A stretch of 64,000 nt of DNA, taken from Qipengyuania citrea (lineage in GTDB: Bacteria > Pseudomonadota > Alphaproteobacteria > Sphingomonadales > Sphingomonadaceae). This document shows, one piece after another, positions 1-11,646 of the stretch (positions are counted from its first letter, which is position 1; the number at the start of each line of letters is the position of its first letter). The DNA lies in NCBI RefSeq assembly GCF_009828015.1, contig NZ_WTYG01000002.1, positions 701,360 to 765,359 of the forward strand, given 5' to 3'. The position numbers and the translations under genes were made by a program. The notes beneath the pieces are model-generated. The model was not told where the DNA came from and made no database searches. It saw only the letters and a program-made list of their open reading frames with translations.

Positions 1-2210
1 GCCTCGTCGCGGCTCTTGGCGATGCCGTTCATCGGCTGCTTGAGCTTGAGCTTGTTGATTAGCTTGGCAAAGCGTTCGCGGTCTTCGGCAAGGTCGATCG
101 CATCGGGCGAAGTGCCGAGGATCGGAATCCCTTCACGTTCGAGCGCGGCAGCCAGCTTGAGCGGGGTCTGCCCGCCGAACTGGACGATGACCCCGACCAC
201 TTCGCCTTTCGACATCTCGACGCGCATGATCTCGAGCACGTCTTCTTCGGTCAGCGGTTCGAAATAGAGCCGGTCGGAAGTGTCGTAATCGGTCGAGACG
301 GTTTCCGGATTGCAATTGACCATGATGGTTTCGAACCCGGCCTCGGCCAGTGCGAAACAGGCGTGGACGCAGCAATAGTCGAACTCGATACCCTGCCCGA
401 TGCGGTTGGGTCCGCCGCCCAGGATCACGATCTTCTTGCGGTCGGACGGCATCGCCTCGTCCTCGGCCTCGCCGAAGCTGGGCGCTTCGTAGGTCGAATA
501 CATATAGGGCGTGATCGCCTCGAATTCGGCGGCGCAGCTGTCGATCCGCTTGTAGACCGGATAGACCCCGAGCTTGCGGCGCAGGTCGCGCACTTCCTGC
601 TCGCTGGTGGCCCCCGCCATGGCACGCAGCGCGTCATGCAGCAGCCCCGAACGCTTGGCCTGCGTCTCGCCGAGCCCGCCGGCCACACCGACCGAGCGGA
701 CCGCGAGCGTGGCCAGGCGCTTGTCGGAGAAGCCCATCGCTTTCAGCCGGCGCATTTCGTCCGCCGTATTGGGCAGCCCGTTGTGCGCGATCATCTTCTC
801 TTCGTAGATGATCGCTTCGATCTGGCGCAGGAACCACGGGTCGAAACCGGTGATCCGGGCGATTTCCTCGACGGTGAAATCCTCGCGGAAGGCCTGAGCG
901 ATCTTGAGGATGCGGTCGGGCGTCCGCTTGGACAGCGAGGCGGTGATGACCTCGCGGCTGACGCCTTCGAATTCGGTGATGCGGTTGAACCCGTCGAGCC
1001 CGGTTTCGAGCCCGCGCAGCGCCTTCTGCATCGATTCGGCGAAACAGCGGCCGATCGCCATGACCTCGCCGACCGATTTCATCGCGGTCGACAGCTCGTT
1101 CTTCGATCCCTTGAACTTCTCGAATGCGAAGCGCGGGATCTTGGTGACCACGTAGTCGATCGTCGGCTCGAAGCTGGCCGGGGTCGCGCCAGTGATCTCG
1201 TTCTGGATCTCGTCGAGCGTGTAGCCCACCGCCAGCTTGGCGGCGACGCGCGCGATCGGGAAGCCGGTGGCCTTCGATGCCAGCGCGGAGGAACGCGACA
1301 CGCGCGGGTTCATCTCGATCACGATCAGGCGGCCGTCGGCGGGATTGACCGCGAACTGGACATTCGACCCGCCGGTTTCGACACCGATCTCGCGCAGCAC
1401 GTTGATGCTGGCGGTGCGCATGATCTGGTATTCCTTGTCGGTCAGCGTCAGCGCGGGCGCCACGGTGATGCTGTCGCCGGTATGCACCCCCATCGGATCG
1501 ACATTCTCGATCGCGCAGATGATGATGCAATTGTCCTTGCGGTCGCGCACCACCTCCATCTCGTATTCCTTCCACCCGAGGAGCGATTCCTCGATCAGGA
1601 CTTCCGTGGTGGGCGAGGCATCGAGCCCGTCGCGGACGATCCGTTCGAACTCGGCCTTGTTGTAGGCAATGCCGCCGCCGGTCCCGCCCAGCGTGAAGCT
1701 GGGGCGGATGATCGACGGCAGGCCGGTGCGTTCGAGCACCGCATAGGCCTCGTCGACCGTGGTGGCGACGCCGCTGCGTGCGCTTTCGAGGCCGATCTTG
1801 TCCATCGCCTCGCGGAAACGCTGGCGGTTCTCGGCCTTGTCAATCGCATCGGCATCGGCGCCGATCATCTGCACGCCGTATTTCTCGAAAGTGCCGTCGT
1901 TGAACAAAGCCAGCGCGCAGTTGAGCGCGGTCTGCCCGCCCATCGTCGGCAGCACCGCATCGGGGCGTTCCTTCTCGATGATCTTGGCGACGATCTCGGG
2001 CGTGATCGGCTCGACATAGGTCGCGTCGGCCATTTCCGGATCGGTCATGATCGTGGCGGGGTTGGAGTTGACCAGGATAACCCGGTAGCCCTCCTCCTTC
2101 AGCGCCTTGATCGCCTGCGTGCCGGAATAGTCGAACTCGCAGGCCTGGCCGATGATGATCGGGCCAGCGCCGATGACGAGGATCGAGGAGATGTCAGTGC
2201 GTTTGGGCAT
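1..2210 (-). CDS. carB: carbamoyl-phosphate synthase large subunit, partial (3' end outside window)
   Basis: Makes carbamoyl phosphate from bicarbonate, ammonia (channelled from CarA) and two ATP, feeding arginine and pyrimidine synthesis. The reverse-strand reading starts [20 protein letters not shown] and continues with the [10 protein letters not shown] segment typical of the CarB N-terminal ATP-grasp half. About 736 residues are present of a family length near 1,100, so the carboxyphosphate half, the oligomerisation region and part of the carbamoyl-phosphate half are here; the allosteric C-terminus lies beyond the edge. The ATG at 2208-2210 follows the stop of the preceding gene by only 3 nt, and its ribosome-binding purines (AAAGAGA) lie inside that gene. 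Identity is certain. Confidence 0.97.
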   Translation of the reverse strand, partial: MPKRTDISSILVIGAGPIIIGQACEFDYSGTQAIKALKEEGYRVILVNSNPATIMTDPEMADATYVEPITPEIVAKIIEKERPDAVLPTMGGQTALNCALALFNDGTFEKYGVQMIGADADAIDKAENRQRFREAMDKIGLESARSGVATTVDEAYAVLERTGLPSIIRPSFTLGGTGGGIAYNKAEFERIVRDGLDASPTTEVLIEESLLGWKEYEMEVVRDRKDNCIIICAIENVDPMGVHTGDSITVAPALTLTDKEYQIMRTASINVLREIGVETGGSNVQFAVNPADGRLIVIEMNPRVSRSSALASKATGFPIARVAAKLAVGYTLDEIQNEITGATPASFEPTIDYVVTKIPRFAFEKFKGSKNELSTAMKSVGEVMAIGRCFAESMQKALRGLETGLDGFNRITEFEGVSREVITASLSKRTPDRILKIAQAFREDFTVEEIARITGFDPWFLRQIEAIIYEEKMIAHNGLPNTADEMRRLKAMGFSDKRLATLAVRSVGVAGGLGETQAKRSGLLHDALRAMAGATSEQEVRDLRRKLGVYPVYKRIDSCAAEFEAITPYMYSTYEAPSFGEAEDEAMPSDRKKIVILGGGPNRIGQGIEFDYCCVHACFALAEAGFETIMVNCNPETVSTDYDTSDRLYFEPLTEEDVLEIMRVEMSKGEVVGVIVQFGGQTPLKLAAALEREGIPILGTSPDAIDLAEDRERFAKLINKLKLKQPMNGIAKSRDE

Positions 2211-2213
2211 TAC

Positions 2214-2882
2214 TCAACCAATCTCTTTCATCATTTTGATGAATGCCTTTATCCCTTCGACGAGCAATTCGCCGCGCGCCATCTTGAAGGAGATTTTCAG
2301 CTGTTCCTGCGCTCTCTCAAGCGCCAATAATATGCCAACCTCGTACTGAATACGTGTGAGTTGGAACGCTTTCCAGAGCTCGTTAGCCCCGCGAAGTCCA
2401 GCGATAAGAGATGCGTGTTCATCCCCGGATATACCGTTAGGACGAGTCTGCTCGGCCAGGTCTATTGCATTCTCAAATGCCTCGACAACTTCTGCATATG
2501 CAGCTTGATTGTGATCAAGAGTGACCAAGCCATCCGATGCCGGGATGTCAGGAGTTGGCCCTTGGCCGCCGTCCCACTGAGATGATGCGCTGTCCAACTG
2601 CTGCAGAAGATAGCTAAGCGCTGGAACTCCTTCGAGGAAAACCAATCCCTCATCCGAGATGGTGTAGTGAGGAAGTGACGTCTCGTCATATTGATCAATG
2701 ATAATCAAGCCGTCATCTGACAAACTTCTGAGAATTCGCCGAACAAATCCGGCGCTAAATTTTTGCTCAACTCTTTTATATATATCGTCGGCGCTGAAAG
2801 CCTCATATTCTGCAAAATAGAGCAAATTCTCGTAGGTCGCTGCAAGCACAACAGCTTTGGCTTGGTCGACGGTGACTCTCAC
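2214..2882 (-). CDS. unrecognised protein with winged-helix-like N-terminus, inserted between carA and carB
   Basis: A 222-residue protein I do not recognise. Residues about 25-85 (ADDIYKRVEQKFSAG... through YTISDEGLVFLEG) have the helix-helix-wing spacing and wing-like YTISDEG segment of winged-helix DNA-binding proteins; the rest looks helical with no membrane segment or signal peptide. The start is GTG at 2880-2882, whose GTGA overlaps the carA stop, and its TGA lies 3 nt before carB, so all three should be co-translated. The DNA is visibly AT-richer (about half GC) than the car genes and uses codons such as ATA and AGA that are rare nearby, which suggests horizontal origin. A role in car regulation is speculation based only on position and the possible DNA-binding fold. 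Confidence 0.8.
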   Translation of the reverse strand: MRVTVDQAKAVVLAATYENLLYFAEYEAFSADDIYKRVEQKFSAGFVRRILRSLSDDGLIIIDQYDETSLPHYTISDEGLVFLEGVPALSYLLQQLDSASSQWDGGQGPTPDIPASDGLVTLDHNQAAYAEVVEAFENAIDLAEQTRPNGISGDEHASLIAGLRGANELWKAFQLTRIQYEVGILLALERAQEQLKISFKMARGELLVEGIKAFIKMMKEIG

Positions 2883-4072
2883 CCCAACATCCCCACGAAC
2901 TTCTCGAACAGGTAGAAGCTGTCCTGCGGCCCCGGACTCGCTTCGGGATGGTACTGCACGCCAAACGCCCGCTTACCCGTGATCGCGATGCCGCAATTGG
3001 TGCCGTCGAACAGCGAGACGTGGGTTTGCTCCACGCCATCGGGTAAAGTCTCGCCATCGACCGCGAAGCCGTGGTTCATGCTGGTGATCTCGACCAGGCC
3101 GGTGCTTTCGCCCCAGCCTTCGCCCTCCTCCCCGTAAGCAACGCGCTGGACGGGGTGGTTGGCGCCGCGGTGGCCCTGGAACATCTTGGCGGTCTTCGCC
3201 CCCGCGGCGAGGCCGAGCATCTGGTGGCCGAGGCAGATGCCGAACAGCGGCACGTCGCGTTCAAGCAGTCCCTTGATCACCGGTACGGCATATTCGCCCG
3301 TCGCCGCCGGGTCGCCCGGCCCGTTCGAGAGGAACACGCCATCGGGCTGCAGCGCGAGCACTTCGTCGAGCGAGGTGCGCGCGGGCACGACGGTCACCTT
3401 GGCCCCTGCCTGCACGAGGTTGCGGAAGATGTTGTCCTTGGCGCCGTAGTCGATAGCAACGACATGCGGCTTGGTGGCCTTACCCTCGCCATAGCCGAAG
3501 CCGAGCTGCCAGTGGCCGCCGGTCCAGTCTTCATTGGCATCGCGGGTCACGCCGGGGACGAGATCGAGCCCCTCGAGCCCGCTCCATTCGGCGGCCTGTG
3601 CCTTCAGTGCCGGAAGGTCGAATTCGCCGCGCGGGCTGTGCGCGATCACCGCATTGGGCGCGCCGGCCATCCGGATGCGGCGGGTCAGCGCGCGCGTATC
3701 GACACCCGACAGGCCGATCTTGCCGTGGTCCTTCATCCATTCGACAAATTCGTTCTGCGCGCGGAAATTCGAATGCGGGGTCACTTCCTGCCGCACCACG
3801 CAGCCCACCGCGCCGAGGCCGCGGCTTTCGTGGTCTTCCTCGTTCGCGCCGACATTGCCGATATGCGGGAAGGTAAAGGTGACGATCTGGCTGTCGTAGG
3901 ACGGATCGGTCATCACTTCCTGATAGCCGGTCATCGCGGTGTTGAAGCAGACTTCACCCACCGCGCTGCCGGTGGCACCGAACCCCTTGCCCCAGATGAC
4001 GGTGCCGTCACCCAGCACGAGGACTCCCGTCGCGCCTGAGGGTTGCGCGTGCGAAGATGCGGACAGGGCCAT
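2879..4072 (-). CDS. carA: carbamoyl-phosphate synthase small (glutaminase) subunit
   Basis: Hydrolyses glutamine and passes ammonia to CarB. The N-terminal half has the CarA-specific domain (DGTVIWGKGFG, FNTAMTGYQE). The class I glutamine amidotransferase domain follows, with nucleophile Cys280 in FGICLGHQ and His375/Glu377 in QYHPEASPGP. Length is 397 residues, as usual for the family. I chose the ATG at 4070-4072 because GGAG sits 5 nt upstream; a GTG two codons earlier (4078) is also open. The stop overlaps the next gene by GTGA. A TTGACG promoter candidate lies about 45-75 nt upstream. Confidence 0.97.
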   Translation of the reverse strand: MALSASSHAQPSGATGVLVLGDGTVIWGKGFGATGSAVGEVCFNTAMTGYQEVMTDPSYDSQIVTFTFPHIGNVGANEEDHESRGLGAVGCVVRQEVTPHSNFRAQNEFVEWMKDHGKIGLSGVDTRALTRRIRMAGAPNAVIAHSPRGEFDLPALKAQAAEWSGLEGLDLVPGVTRDANEDWTGGHWQLGFGYGEGKATKPHVVAIDYGAKDNIFRNLVQAGAKVTVVPARTSLDEVLALQPDGVFLSNGPGDPAATGEYAVPVIKGLLERDVPLFGICLGHQMLGLAAGAKTAKMFQGHRGANHPVQRVAYGEEGEGWGESTGLVEITSMNHGFAVDGETLPDGVEQTHVSLFDGTNCGIAITGKRAFGVQYHPEASPGPQDSFYLFEKFVGMLG

Positions 4073-4117
4073 GGGCACTCCGGGTAAAAGTTTTCCAGCG
4101 ATGTTGCTAAGCCTCAG

Positions 4118-4146
4118 CCGCTAGAGACGCGCAGCCGTTCCGTCAA
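4118..4146 (-). promoter_or_regulatory. putative carA operon promoter
   Basis: On the minus strand TTGACG (4146-4141) is followed after exactly 17 nt by TAGCGG (4123-4118). The -35 is a perfect alphaproteobacterial match and the -10 is weak. It would give a leader of roughly 40 nt before carA. Confidence 0.4.
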
Positions 4147-4221
4147 GCGCAACACTTGGCTTTGCGGCAGCTTGTTCTACAGGACATATGAACCATCCAC
4201 AGTCCAGCGCATAGAGGCCCC

Positions 4222-4674
4222 ATGCTCCGCGAGAAAATCCAGTCCGAAACCGTTACCTCGATGAAGGCCAAGGACAAGGAACGCACGGCCGCGCTCCGCC
4301 TGATCGGCGCGAAGATCAAGGACCGCGACATCGAATTGCGCACCGCGGACACCAAGCCGGACGATGACGCCATGGTCACCGACGTGTTGATGAAGATGGC
4401 CAAGCAGCGCCGCGAATCGATCGAGATGTACGAAGACGGCGGACGCACCGAACTGGCCGAGAAGGAAAAGGCCGAACTGGCGGTGATCGAGGAATTCCTT
4501 CCCCAGCAGATGAGCGAGGATGAAACGCGCGCCGCGATCGCGCAGATCAAGGCCGACCTCGGCGCGGAGGGAATGAAGGACATGAGCCGCGTGATGGGGG
4601 AACTCAAAGCCCGCCACGGCGCTACTCTCGACATGAGCAAGGCCAGCGGGCTGGTAAAGGAAGCGCTGTCATGA
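4222..4674 (+). CDS. GatB/YqeY domain protein
   Basis: A 150-residue YqeY-family protein, related to the C-terminal tRNA-binding domain of the GatB amidotransferase subunit. The opening MLREKIQSETVTSMKAKDKERTA, the EEFLPQQMSEDE segment and the MKDMSRVMGELKARHG ending are characteristic. A role near tRNA or amidotransfer chemistry is assumed for the family, but standalone YqeY has no firmly established function. It is divergent from carA across a 149-nt gap, and its stop overlaps the next gene's ATG (ATGA). Confidence 0.93.
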   Translation: MLREKIQSETVTSMKAKDKERTAALRLIGAKIKDRDIELRTADTKPDDDAMVTDVLMKMAKQRRESIEMYEDGGRTELAEKEKAELAVIEEFLPQQMSEDETRAAIAQIKADLGAEGMKDMSRVMGELKARHGATLDMSKASGLVKEALS

Positions 4675-5414
4675 ACCGATTGTTTCTCGCCCTTCCGCTG
4701 GCGGCGGCGCTGTCCGCCTGCGGCAGCGCGGACGAACCGCCCACCGACCTTGAAGCCGCGCGCAGCGACGGCGAGGCGCAGGCGCTGGCGCGTAATATCG
4801 AAGCGGGCGATTTCCTCGACCTTGCGCTCGGCCCCAAGATCGCCGGGCCGCAGGGCGAGGAAGTGGAAAGCGCGCTTTCGAACGCGGAAGGCAATTTCGC
4901 CGACATGCGCAGCTTCGTCGCGTGCCCCGCTGCAATGGCAGTGTGCGATCCGCAGACCGCGCCGGAGGGGACCATCTATACCTATGTCCACGTCGTATTC
5001 CCCGGCGAGGACAATGAAGCGGGCACCGGCAGCGGCGAAGCCAACGATTCGTCCGATGTCGAACGTGCAACGTCCTTCCGCATGACGCAGCCGGCGACCG
5101 GTTTCACTGGCGCGGCAGGCTATTCCAAGGACGAAGCGCTGGCCGCTATCGGCATGAAAGCGGACGTCGTCATCACCTGCGACGAAGGCGCGCTGGTATG
5201 GACGGTCAGCGCAGGCGACGGCGGCGACCAGTGGGAACAGGCCGAACCGCTGACCTTCTGGTGGCAATCGACCGTGCCGCCCGCGGGGCCCGCACCGGCT
5301 TATGCCATTCTCGCCAATTACACCCCTGCGACCGGCAGTGGTCCCTGTCCCGCTGCGGCACCCGGCGCAGTCAACGCCTGCCTCGCACCATCGCTCGACG
5401 GATCAGAGGATTGA
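4671..5414 (+). CDS. predicted lipoprotein (first of a paralogous pair)
   Basis: A 247-residue protein with a lipoprotein signal: hydrophobic run ending in LSAC, with Cys17 as the lipidation site. No named domain recognised. It shares a block with the next gene (here GPKIAGPQGEEVESALSN, then FVACP, IYTYVHV and a TFWWQSTVPPAGPAPAY segment), so the two arose by duplication. Several cysteines outside the lipobox (in ACPAAMAVCDP and ITCDEG) could form disulfides in the periplasm. Translationally coupled to yqeY by ATGA. Function unknown. Confidence 0.85.
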   Translation: MNRLFLALPLAAALSACGSADEPPTDLEAARSDGEAQALARNIEAGDFLDLALGPKIAGPQGEEVESALSNAEGNFADMRSFVACPAAMAVCDPQTAPEGTIYTYVHVVFPGEDNEAGTGSGEANDSSDVERATSFRMTQPATGFTGAAGYSKDEALAAIGMKADVVITCDEGALVWTVSAGDGGDQWEQAEPLTFWWQSTVPPAGPAPAYAILANYTPATGSGPCPAAAPGAVNACLAPSLDGSED

Positions 5415-5418
5415 TCGC

Positions 5419-6120
5419 TTGACCAGACTGAAGAATTTCGCGGCACCGCTGGCATGCATGGTGCTGGCGGCTTGCGGGTCAAGCGAGCCCGAGCCCGCGC
5501 CGACCCCCACGCCCACCGTAGCCGCGCCGCGCACGCTGATCGGTGCCGATCTCGACCTGTCGACGCTGGGCGCGCGCATCGTCGGCCCGCAGGGCGCGGA
5601 GATCGAAACCGCTCTCAGCAACGGCACCCGCCAGGTGGGCACGCTGGTGAGCTATGTCGCGTGTCCGGAAGGCATCGAGACCTGCAACCCCGGCGAATTG
5701 CCGGACGACACGGTCTATACCTATGTCCACAAGATCACTCTGGCCGAGATCGACGACGTGGGCGCGGACGAGGCCATCGATGCGCCTGCCACCGGCGAGG
5801 CCCCGCCGACGCTGTTCCGCACGACGCGAAAGGTGAGCGGGTTCACCCAGTCGGTCGGTTATTCGACCGCCGAGGCCGAAGCCGCGCTGGGCGATCCCGA
5901 CGCGATTTCGATCATCAACGACAATGGCAATCTGATCTGGCGCGTCGCCCGCGGCCCCGGCTGGCAACCCGGCGGCACGGTCACGCTGTGGTGGCGTTCG
6001 ACCATGGCACCGCAAGGGCCGGCAGAGGCCTATCTGCTGGAAGTGGATGGCGAACAGATCGCTGCCACCGGCCCCTTCCCGCCCGAAGAGAAGCCTGTGG
6101 AGGGTTCGGCCGCGCGCTAG
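5419..6120 (+). CDS. predicted lipoprotein (second of a paralogous pair)
   Basis: A 233-residue protein starting at TTG 5419, chosen because GAGGA lies 8 nt upstream and because it yields a clean lipoprotein signal (FAAPLACMVLAAC, Cys19); longer readings put charged residues before the signal. After a Pro-rich linker it repeats the core of the previous protein: GARIVGPQGAEIETALSN, YVACPEGIETCNPG, VYTYVHK and TLWWRSTMAPQGPAEAY. It begins 4 nt after the paralogue's stop. No known domain recognised; presumably an envelope protein. Confidence 0.83.
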   Translation: MTRLKNFAAPLACMVLAACGSSEPEPAPTPTPTVAAPRTLIGADLDLSTLGARIVGPQGAEIETALSNGTRQVGTLVSYVACPEGIETCNPGELPDDTVYTYVHKITLAEIDDVGADEAIDAPATGEAPPTLFRTTRKVSGFTQSVGYSTAEAEAALGDPDAISIINDNGNLIWRVARGPGWQPGGTVTLWWRSTMAPQGPAEAYLLEVDGEQIAATGPFPPEEKPVEGSAAR

Positions 6121-6155
6121 CGGTATACGCCGGGCTGCAGTAGGATAGCGCCTTC

Positions 6156-8012
6156 ATGGCCCTGTCACCCCAATGGTTAGACGAATTGCGCATGCGGACC
6201 ACGCTGTCCGCGGTGATCGGTCGCACCCTGCGGTTGACCAAGGCCGGGCGCGAATTCAAGGCCTGCTGCCCGTTCCACAACGAAAAGACGCCGAGCTTCT
6301 ACGTCAATGACGAGAAGGGCTTCTACCACTGCTTCGGCTGCGAAGCGCATGGCGATGCGATCCGCTGGCTGACCGACCAGCGCGGCCTCCCGTTCATGGA
6401 CGCGGTGAAGGAACTGGCGGCCGAAGCGGGCATGGAAGTCCCCGCCCCCGATCCGCGCGCCGCCCAGCGCGCGGAAAAGCGCGCCAGCCTGCACGATGTG
6501 ACCGCCGCGGCGCAGGCCTGGTTCGAAGGCAATCTGCGCGGTGCCGACGGGTCGCAGCCACGCGCCTATCTGTCCCGCCGCGGGTTTTCGGACGCCACGA
6601 TCCGCGAATTCGGCTTCGGCTATGCCCCGGGCGACCGGCAGGCGCTCAAGCGCGCGCTTGGACAGTTCGATGAAACCATGCTGAGCGAAGCCGGCATGCG
6701 GATCGAGGTCGAAGGCAAGGATCCCTACGACCGCTTCCGCAACCGGCTGATGCTGCCGATCCACGATGCACGCGGCCGGGTCATTGCCTTTGGCGGCCGC
6801 ATTCTCGACAGTGAGGCCAACCCCAGCGCCCCGAAATATCTCAACAGTCCCGACACGCCGTTGTTCGACAAGGGCCGCACGCTCTACAATCTGCACCGCG
6901 CCGCCCCCGCCGCGCGGCAAAGCGGGCGGATGATCGTCGTCGAGGGCTATATGGATGCGATCGCGCTGGCCAACGCGGGCATCCGCGAGGCGGTCGCCCC
7001 GCTGGGGACCGCGCTGACCGAGAACCAGATCGAATTGCTGTGGCGGCAGGTCGAGCGCCCGATCCTGTGTTTCGATGGCGACAATGCCGGACAGCGCGCC
7101 GCAATGCGCGCCATAGCGCGGGCGCTGCCCATGCTGCGCCCGGCGCATTCGCTGGCTATCGTGCGCCTGCCCGCGGGGATGGATCCCGACGACCTGATCA
7201 AGGACAAGGGCCACGAGGCGATGGAAGCGCTGCTGGCGCAGCCCGACAGCCTGCTCGACACGCTGTGGGAATTCGAACGCGCGGCCTCGCCCCTCAATTC
7301 GCCCGAAGACAAGGCCGGGCTGAAGGCGAGGCTGCTCGACCATGTCGACAGCATCCAGCACCCCGATATCCGCGCGCTGTACAAGCGGGAATTGCTCGAG
7401 CGCTTTTCCGCCTTCGCCTTTCCGCCGCGCCCCCCGCGCGAAGCGCGGCCGCGGGGAGACTGGAAGAAGTCCGGCTTCAAACCGGCAGCCCCGACGCTGG
7501 CACCCGAGGCGCGCGAGCGGCTGATCCGCGCGATGCAGGGCGGCGCACGCGACGCGTTGACCCGGGCGGTGATCGCCGGTCTGGTGCGTTTTCCCGACCA
7601 GATCATGCGCCATGAAGACACGCTTTCGGAACTGGCGCGGCGTGATCCAAATGTCGGCCCCGCCATCGATTCGCTGCTTGAAGCTGCCGAGGCGCTTGAT
7701 TTGTCCGCGCAATCGACCATATCGCTTGAAACAGGCCTACCCGCCCCACCGGAAAAAACCTTGTTCGCCTTCCTCGATGAAGGCACCGACCCGGATGATG
7801 CGCGCGAGGATCTGGCCGAAGCCGTGTCGTTGCTGGTCGAAAGGCCGGCGCTGGAATCCGCCCTTTCGGCGGCTACAGCGCGGTTCGAACGCGATCCTGA
7901 AGGCTCCATCGCCGAACAGGCCCGATTGCGCGAGCGGTTGTTGGCCCTTAACGAGCGGTTGAAGCGTTTTGGTCGCAGGAAGGCTGCAGCGGCCGACGAA
8001 TCGGAATCATGA
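6156..8012 (+). CDS. dnaG: DNA primase
   Basis: Synthesises RNA primers for replication and works with the DnaB helicase. In order: CHC2 zinc-binding domain (Cys38, His41, Cys59, Cys62 in CCPFHNEK and [11 protein letters not shown]), a catalytic core with a TOPRIM domain (VVEGYMDAI near residue 262, acidic [10 protein letters not shown] near 306), and a C-terminal region expected to bind DnaB. Length of 618 residues is normal. It is followed by rpoD, the conserved macromolecular-synthesis order, without rpsU. Confidence 0.97.
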   Translation: MALSPQWLDELRMRTTLSAVIGRTLRLTKAGREFKACCPFHNEKTPSFYVNDEKGFYHCFGCEAHGDAIRWLTDQRGLPFMDAVKELAAEAGMEVPAPDPRAAQRAEKRASLHDVTAAAQAWFEGNLRGADGSQPRAYLSRRGFSDATIREFGFGYAPGDRQALKRALGQFDETMLSEAGMRIEVEGKDPYDRFRNRLMLPIHDARGRVIAFGGRILDSEANPSAPKYLNSPDTPLFDKGRTLYNLHRAAPAARQSGRMIVVEGYMDAIALANAGIREAVAPLGTALTENQIELLWRQVERPILCFDGDNAGQRAAMRAIARALPMLRPAHSLAIVRLPAGMDPDDLIKDKGHEAMEALLAQPDSLLDTLWEFERAASPLNSPEDKAGLKARLLDHVDSIQHPDIRALYKRELLERFSAFAFPPRPPREARPRGDWKKSGFKPAAPTLAPEARERLIRAMQGGARDALTRAVIAGLVRFPDQIMRHEDTLSELARRDPNVGPAIDSLLEAAEALDLSAQSTISLETGLPAPPEKTLFAFLDEGTDPDDAREDLAEAVSLLVERPALESALSAATARFERDPEGSIAEQARLRERLLALNERLKRFGRRKAAAADESES

Positions 8013-8064
8013 TCCCCACGGGTGCGCGGCCCAAGGGCAAGACAAGACTGGACTGAATTACCTC

Positions 8065-10071
<2,007 letters not shown>

Positions 10072-10102
10072 GCACACGCGCGGCCAGCGGCTGCGCTTGT
10101 GC
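10072..10102 (+). terminator. possible rpoD terminator hairpin
   Basis: Directly after the rpoD stop, GCACACGCGC (10072-10081) can pair with GCGCTTGTGC (10093-10102), nine of ten positions, with an inner GC-rich loop. No T-run follows, so intrinsic termination is only possible, not shown. Confidence 0.35.
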
Positions 10103-10224
10103 CTCATAGTGCCTCGAACAAATATTTCCGACAGGCGGGAACCGCATGGCGCCCTATGCTTTCAGGCGCAATGAGGGGAAAAACAAATGGGGCCACGGTC
10201 GGGGGATCGACCGACGCTCGAAAG

Positions 10225-11646
10225 ATGCCGATGTCGGACGGGTCCATTGATTTCAGGCGGGTGCTCGAGCACTCTCCCAACCCCTATCTGCTGCTCGATG
10301 CCGATTTGCACATTAGCTGGGCCAATCATGCGTATCTCGCAGCCGTAGGCCGCGAATTGGACGATATTGCGGGCAGCCACGTGTTCGACGCCTTTCCCGG
10401 CGCGGGCGAAAGCCATCACCTTATCGAATCGTCTTTCGAGCGCGTGCTAGAGACGGGCGAACCTGACGAGATCGCCCATCTCAAATACGATATTCCCAAC
10501 GCCTCGGGCGGTATGGACGCGCACATCTGGAGCACGACCCAGGTGCCGATCCTCGACGACAGCGGGGCGGTCCGATACATCCTCCAGCACCCGGTTCAGA
10601 TCACCAAGATCGAGCAGCGCGACACGGCGAGCGTGGTCCGCCGCGCCGAAGCGGTCGAACAGCGTTGGCGCGGCGCAACGAAGGAGCTCGAGCGATTGCG
10701 CGCCTTGCTGGAACAAGCGCCCGGCTTCGTCGCCGTGCTCGCCGGGCCGGAACATCGTTTCGTCATGTCGAATGCAGCCTATCGCCGGCTGATCGGCGAG
10801 CGCGACCTCGACGGAAAGAGCGTGGCAGAAGCCCTGCCCGAGATCGCCGAACAGGGCTTCGTTGACATCCTCGACAAGGTCATGGAGACCGGCGAACCCT
10901 ATTTCGGGCGCCGGGAAAAGGTCATGCTCAAAAGCGGCGAGCATGACGAGTTGCGCGAACGGCATCTTGAATTCATTTTCCAGCCCATCAGCGGCCCGGA
11001 TCGCTTCGACGGGGTTCTGGTCCAAGGGTATGACGTGACCGAGGAAGTGCTGGCTGAAGACAGCCAGCGCATCCTGATCAACGAACTCAACCACCGCGTG
11101 AAGAACACGCTGGCCGTCGTCCAGGGGCTGGCCCAGCAGTCGTTCAAAGGGGACAAGCAGAACCCCCAACTCGATATCTTTGTCGAGCGGCTCGCCGCGC
11201 TGGCCAGTGCGCACAGCCTGCTGACCGAGCGGCGCTGGGAATCCGCCGACCTCAGAACGATCGTGCGCGGCGCGCTCGAGGCGACGGCCGGGACCCAGCA
11301 ATCGCGCTACACGCTCGACGGGCCGGACATCAGGCTGGAACCGCAACCCGCCGTTGCGCTGTCGATGGTCATCCACGAACTGTCGACCAACGCCGTGAAA
11401 TACGGTGCCTTTTCCACCGACGATGGCTCGGTCGACATTCAATGGTCGTTCGAAGCCGGGGAAGATGGCGGCACGCTGATACTCGACTGGCGCGAGAGCG
11501 GCGGTCCTTCAGTCGCCACGCCGGATCGCACGGGTTTCGGTTCGCGACTCATCCAGCGCGGGCTGGGAACACCGGGTAGCCGGACGGCGATCGAATATCT
11601 GCCGGACGGGCTGCATTGCCGGCTCGAGGGCAAACTATGCCTCTGA
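10225..11646 (+). CDS. PAS-PAS HWE-family sensor histidine kinase
   Basis: A 473-residue soluble kinase. Two PAS-type sensor domains (about residues 10-115, with SPNPYLLLDADLHISWANHAY, and 165-275, with APGFVAVLAGPEHRFVMSNAAY) are followed by an H-box LINELNHRVKNTLAVVQG with phospho-acceptor His290. The ATPase domain has HELSTNAVKYGA (N-box) and DWRESGGP (the Trp-x-Glu that names the HWE family). No membrane segments, so it senses a cytoplasmic signal. The ATG at 10225 is chosen because the PAS reading starts just after it; earlier starts (10099, 10171) add a low-complexity leader. The 3' end overlaps the next gene, its likely partner regulator. Confidence 0.9.
   Translation: MPMSDGSIDFRRVLEHSPNPYLLLDADLHISWANHAYLAAVGRELDDIAGSHVFDAFPGAGESHHLIESSFERVLETGEPDEIAHLKYDIPNASGGMDAHIWSTTQVPILDDSGAVRYILQHPVQITKIEQRDTASVVRRAEAVEQRWRGATKELERLRALLEQAPGFVAVLAGPEHRFVMSNAAYRRLIGERDLDGKSVAEALPEIAEQGFVDILDKVMETGEPYFGRREKVMLKSGEHDELRERHLEFIFQPISGPDRFDGVLVQGYDVTEEVLAEDSQRILINELNHRVKNTLAVVQGLAQQSFKGDKQNPQLDIFVERLAALASAHSLLTERRWESADLRTIVRGALEATAGTQQSRYTLDGPDIRLEPQPAVALSMVIHELSTNAVKYGAFSTDDGSVDIQWSFEAGEDGGTLILDWRESGGPSVATPDRTGFGSRLIQRGLGTPGSRTAIEYLPDGLHCRLEGKLCL

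Noticed and set aside
10138-10162. GGAAC-N16-CTTT before the HWE kinase as an EcfG stress promoter
   Set aside because: The -10 should read CGTT; one mismatch in four plus chance frequency makes it unconvincing, although the neighbouring genes fit the stress response.
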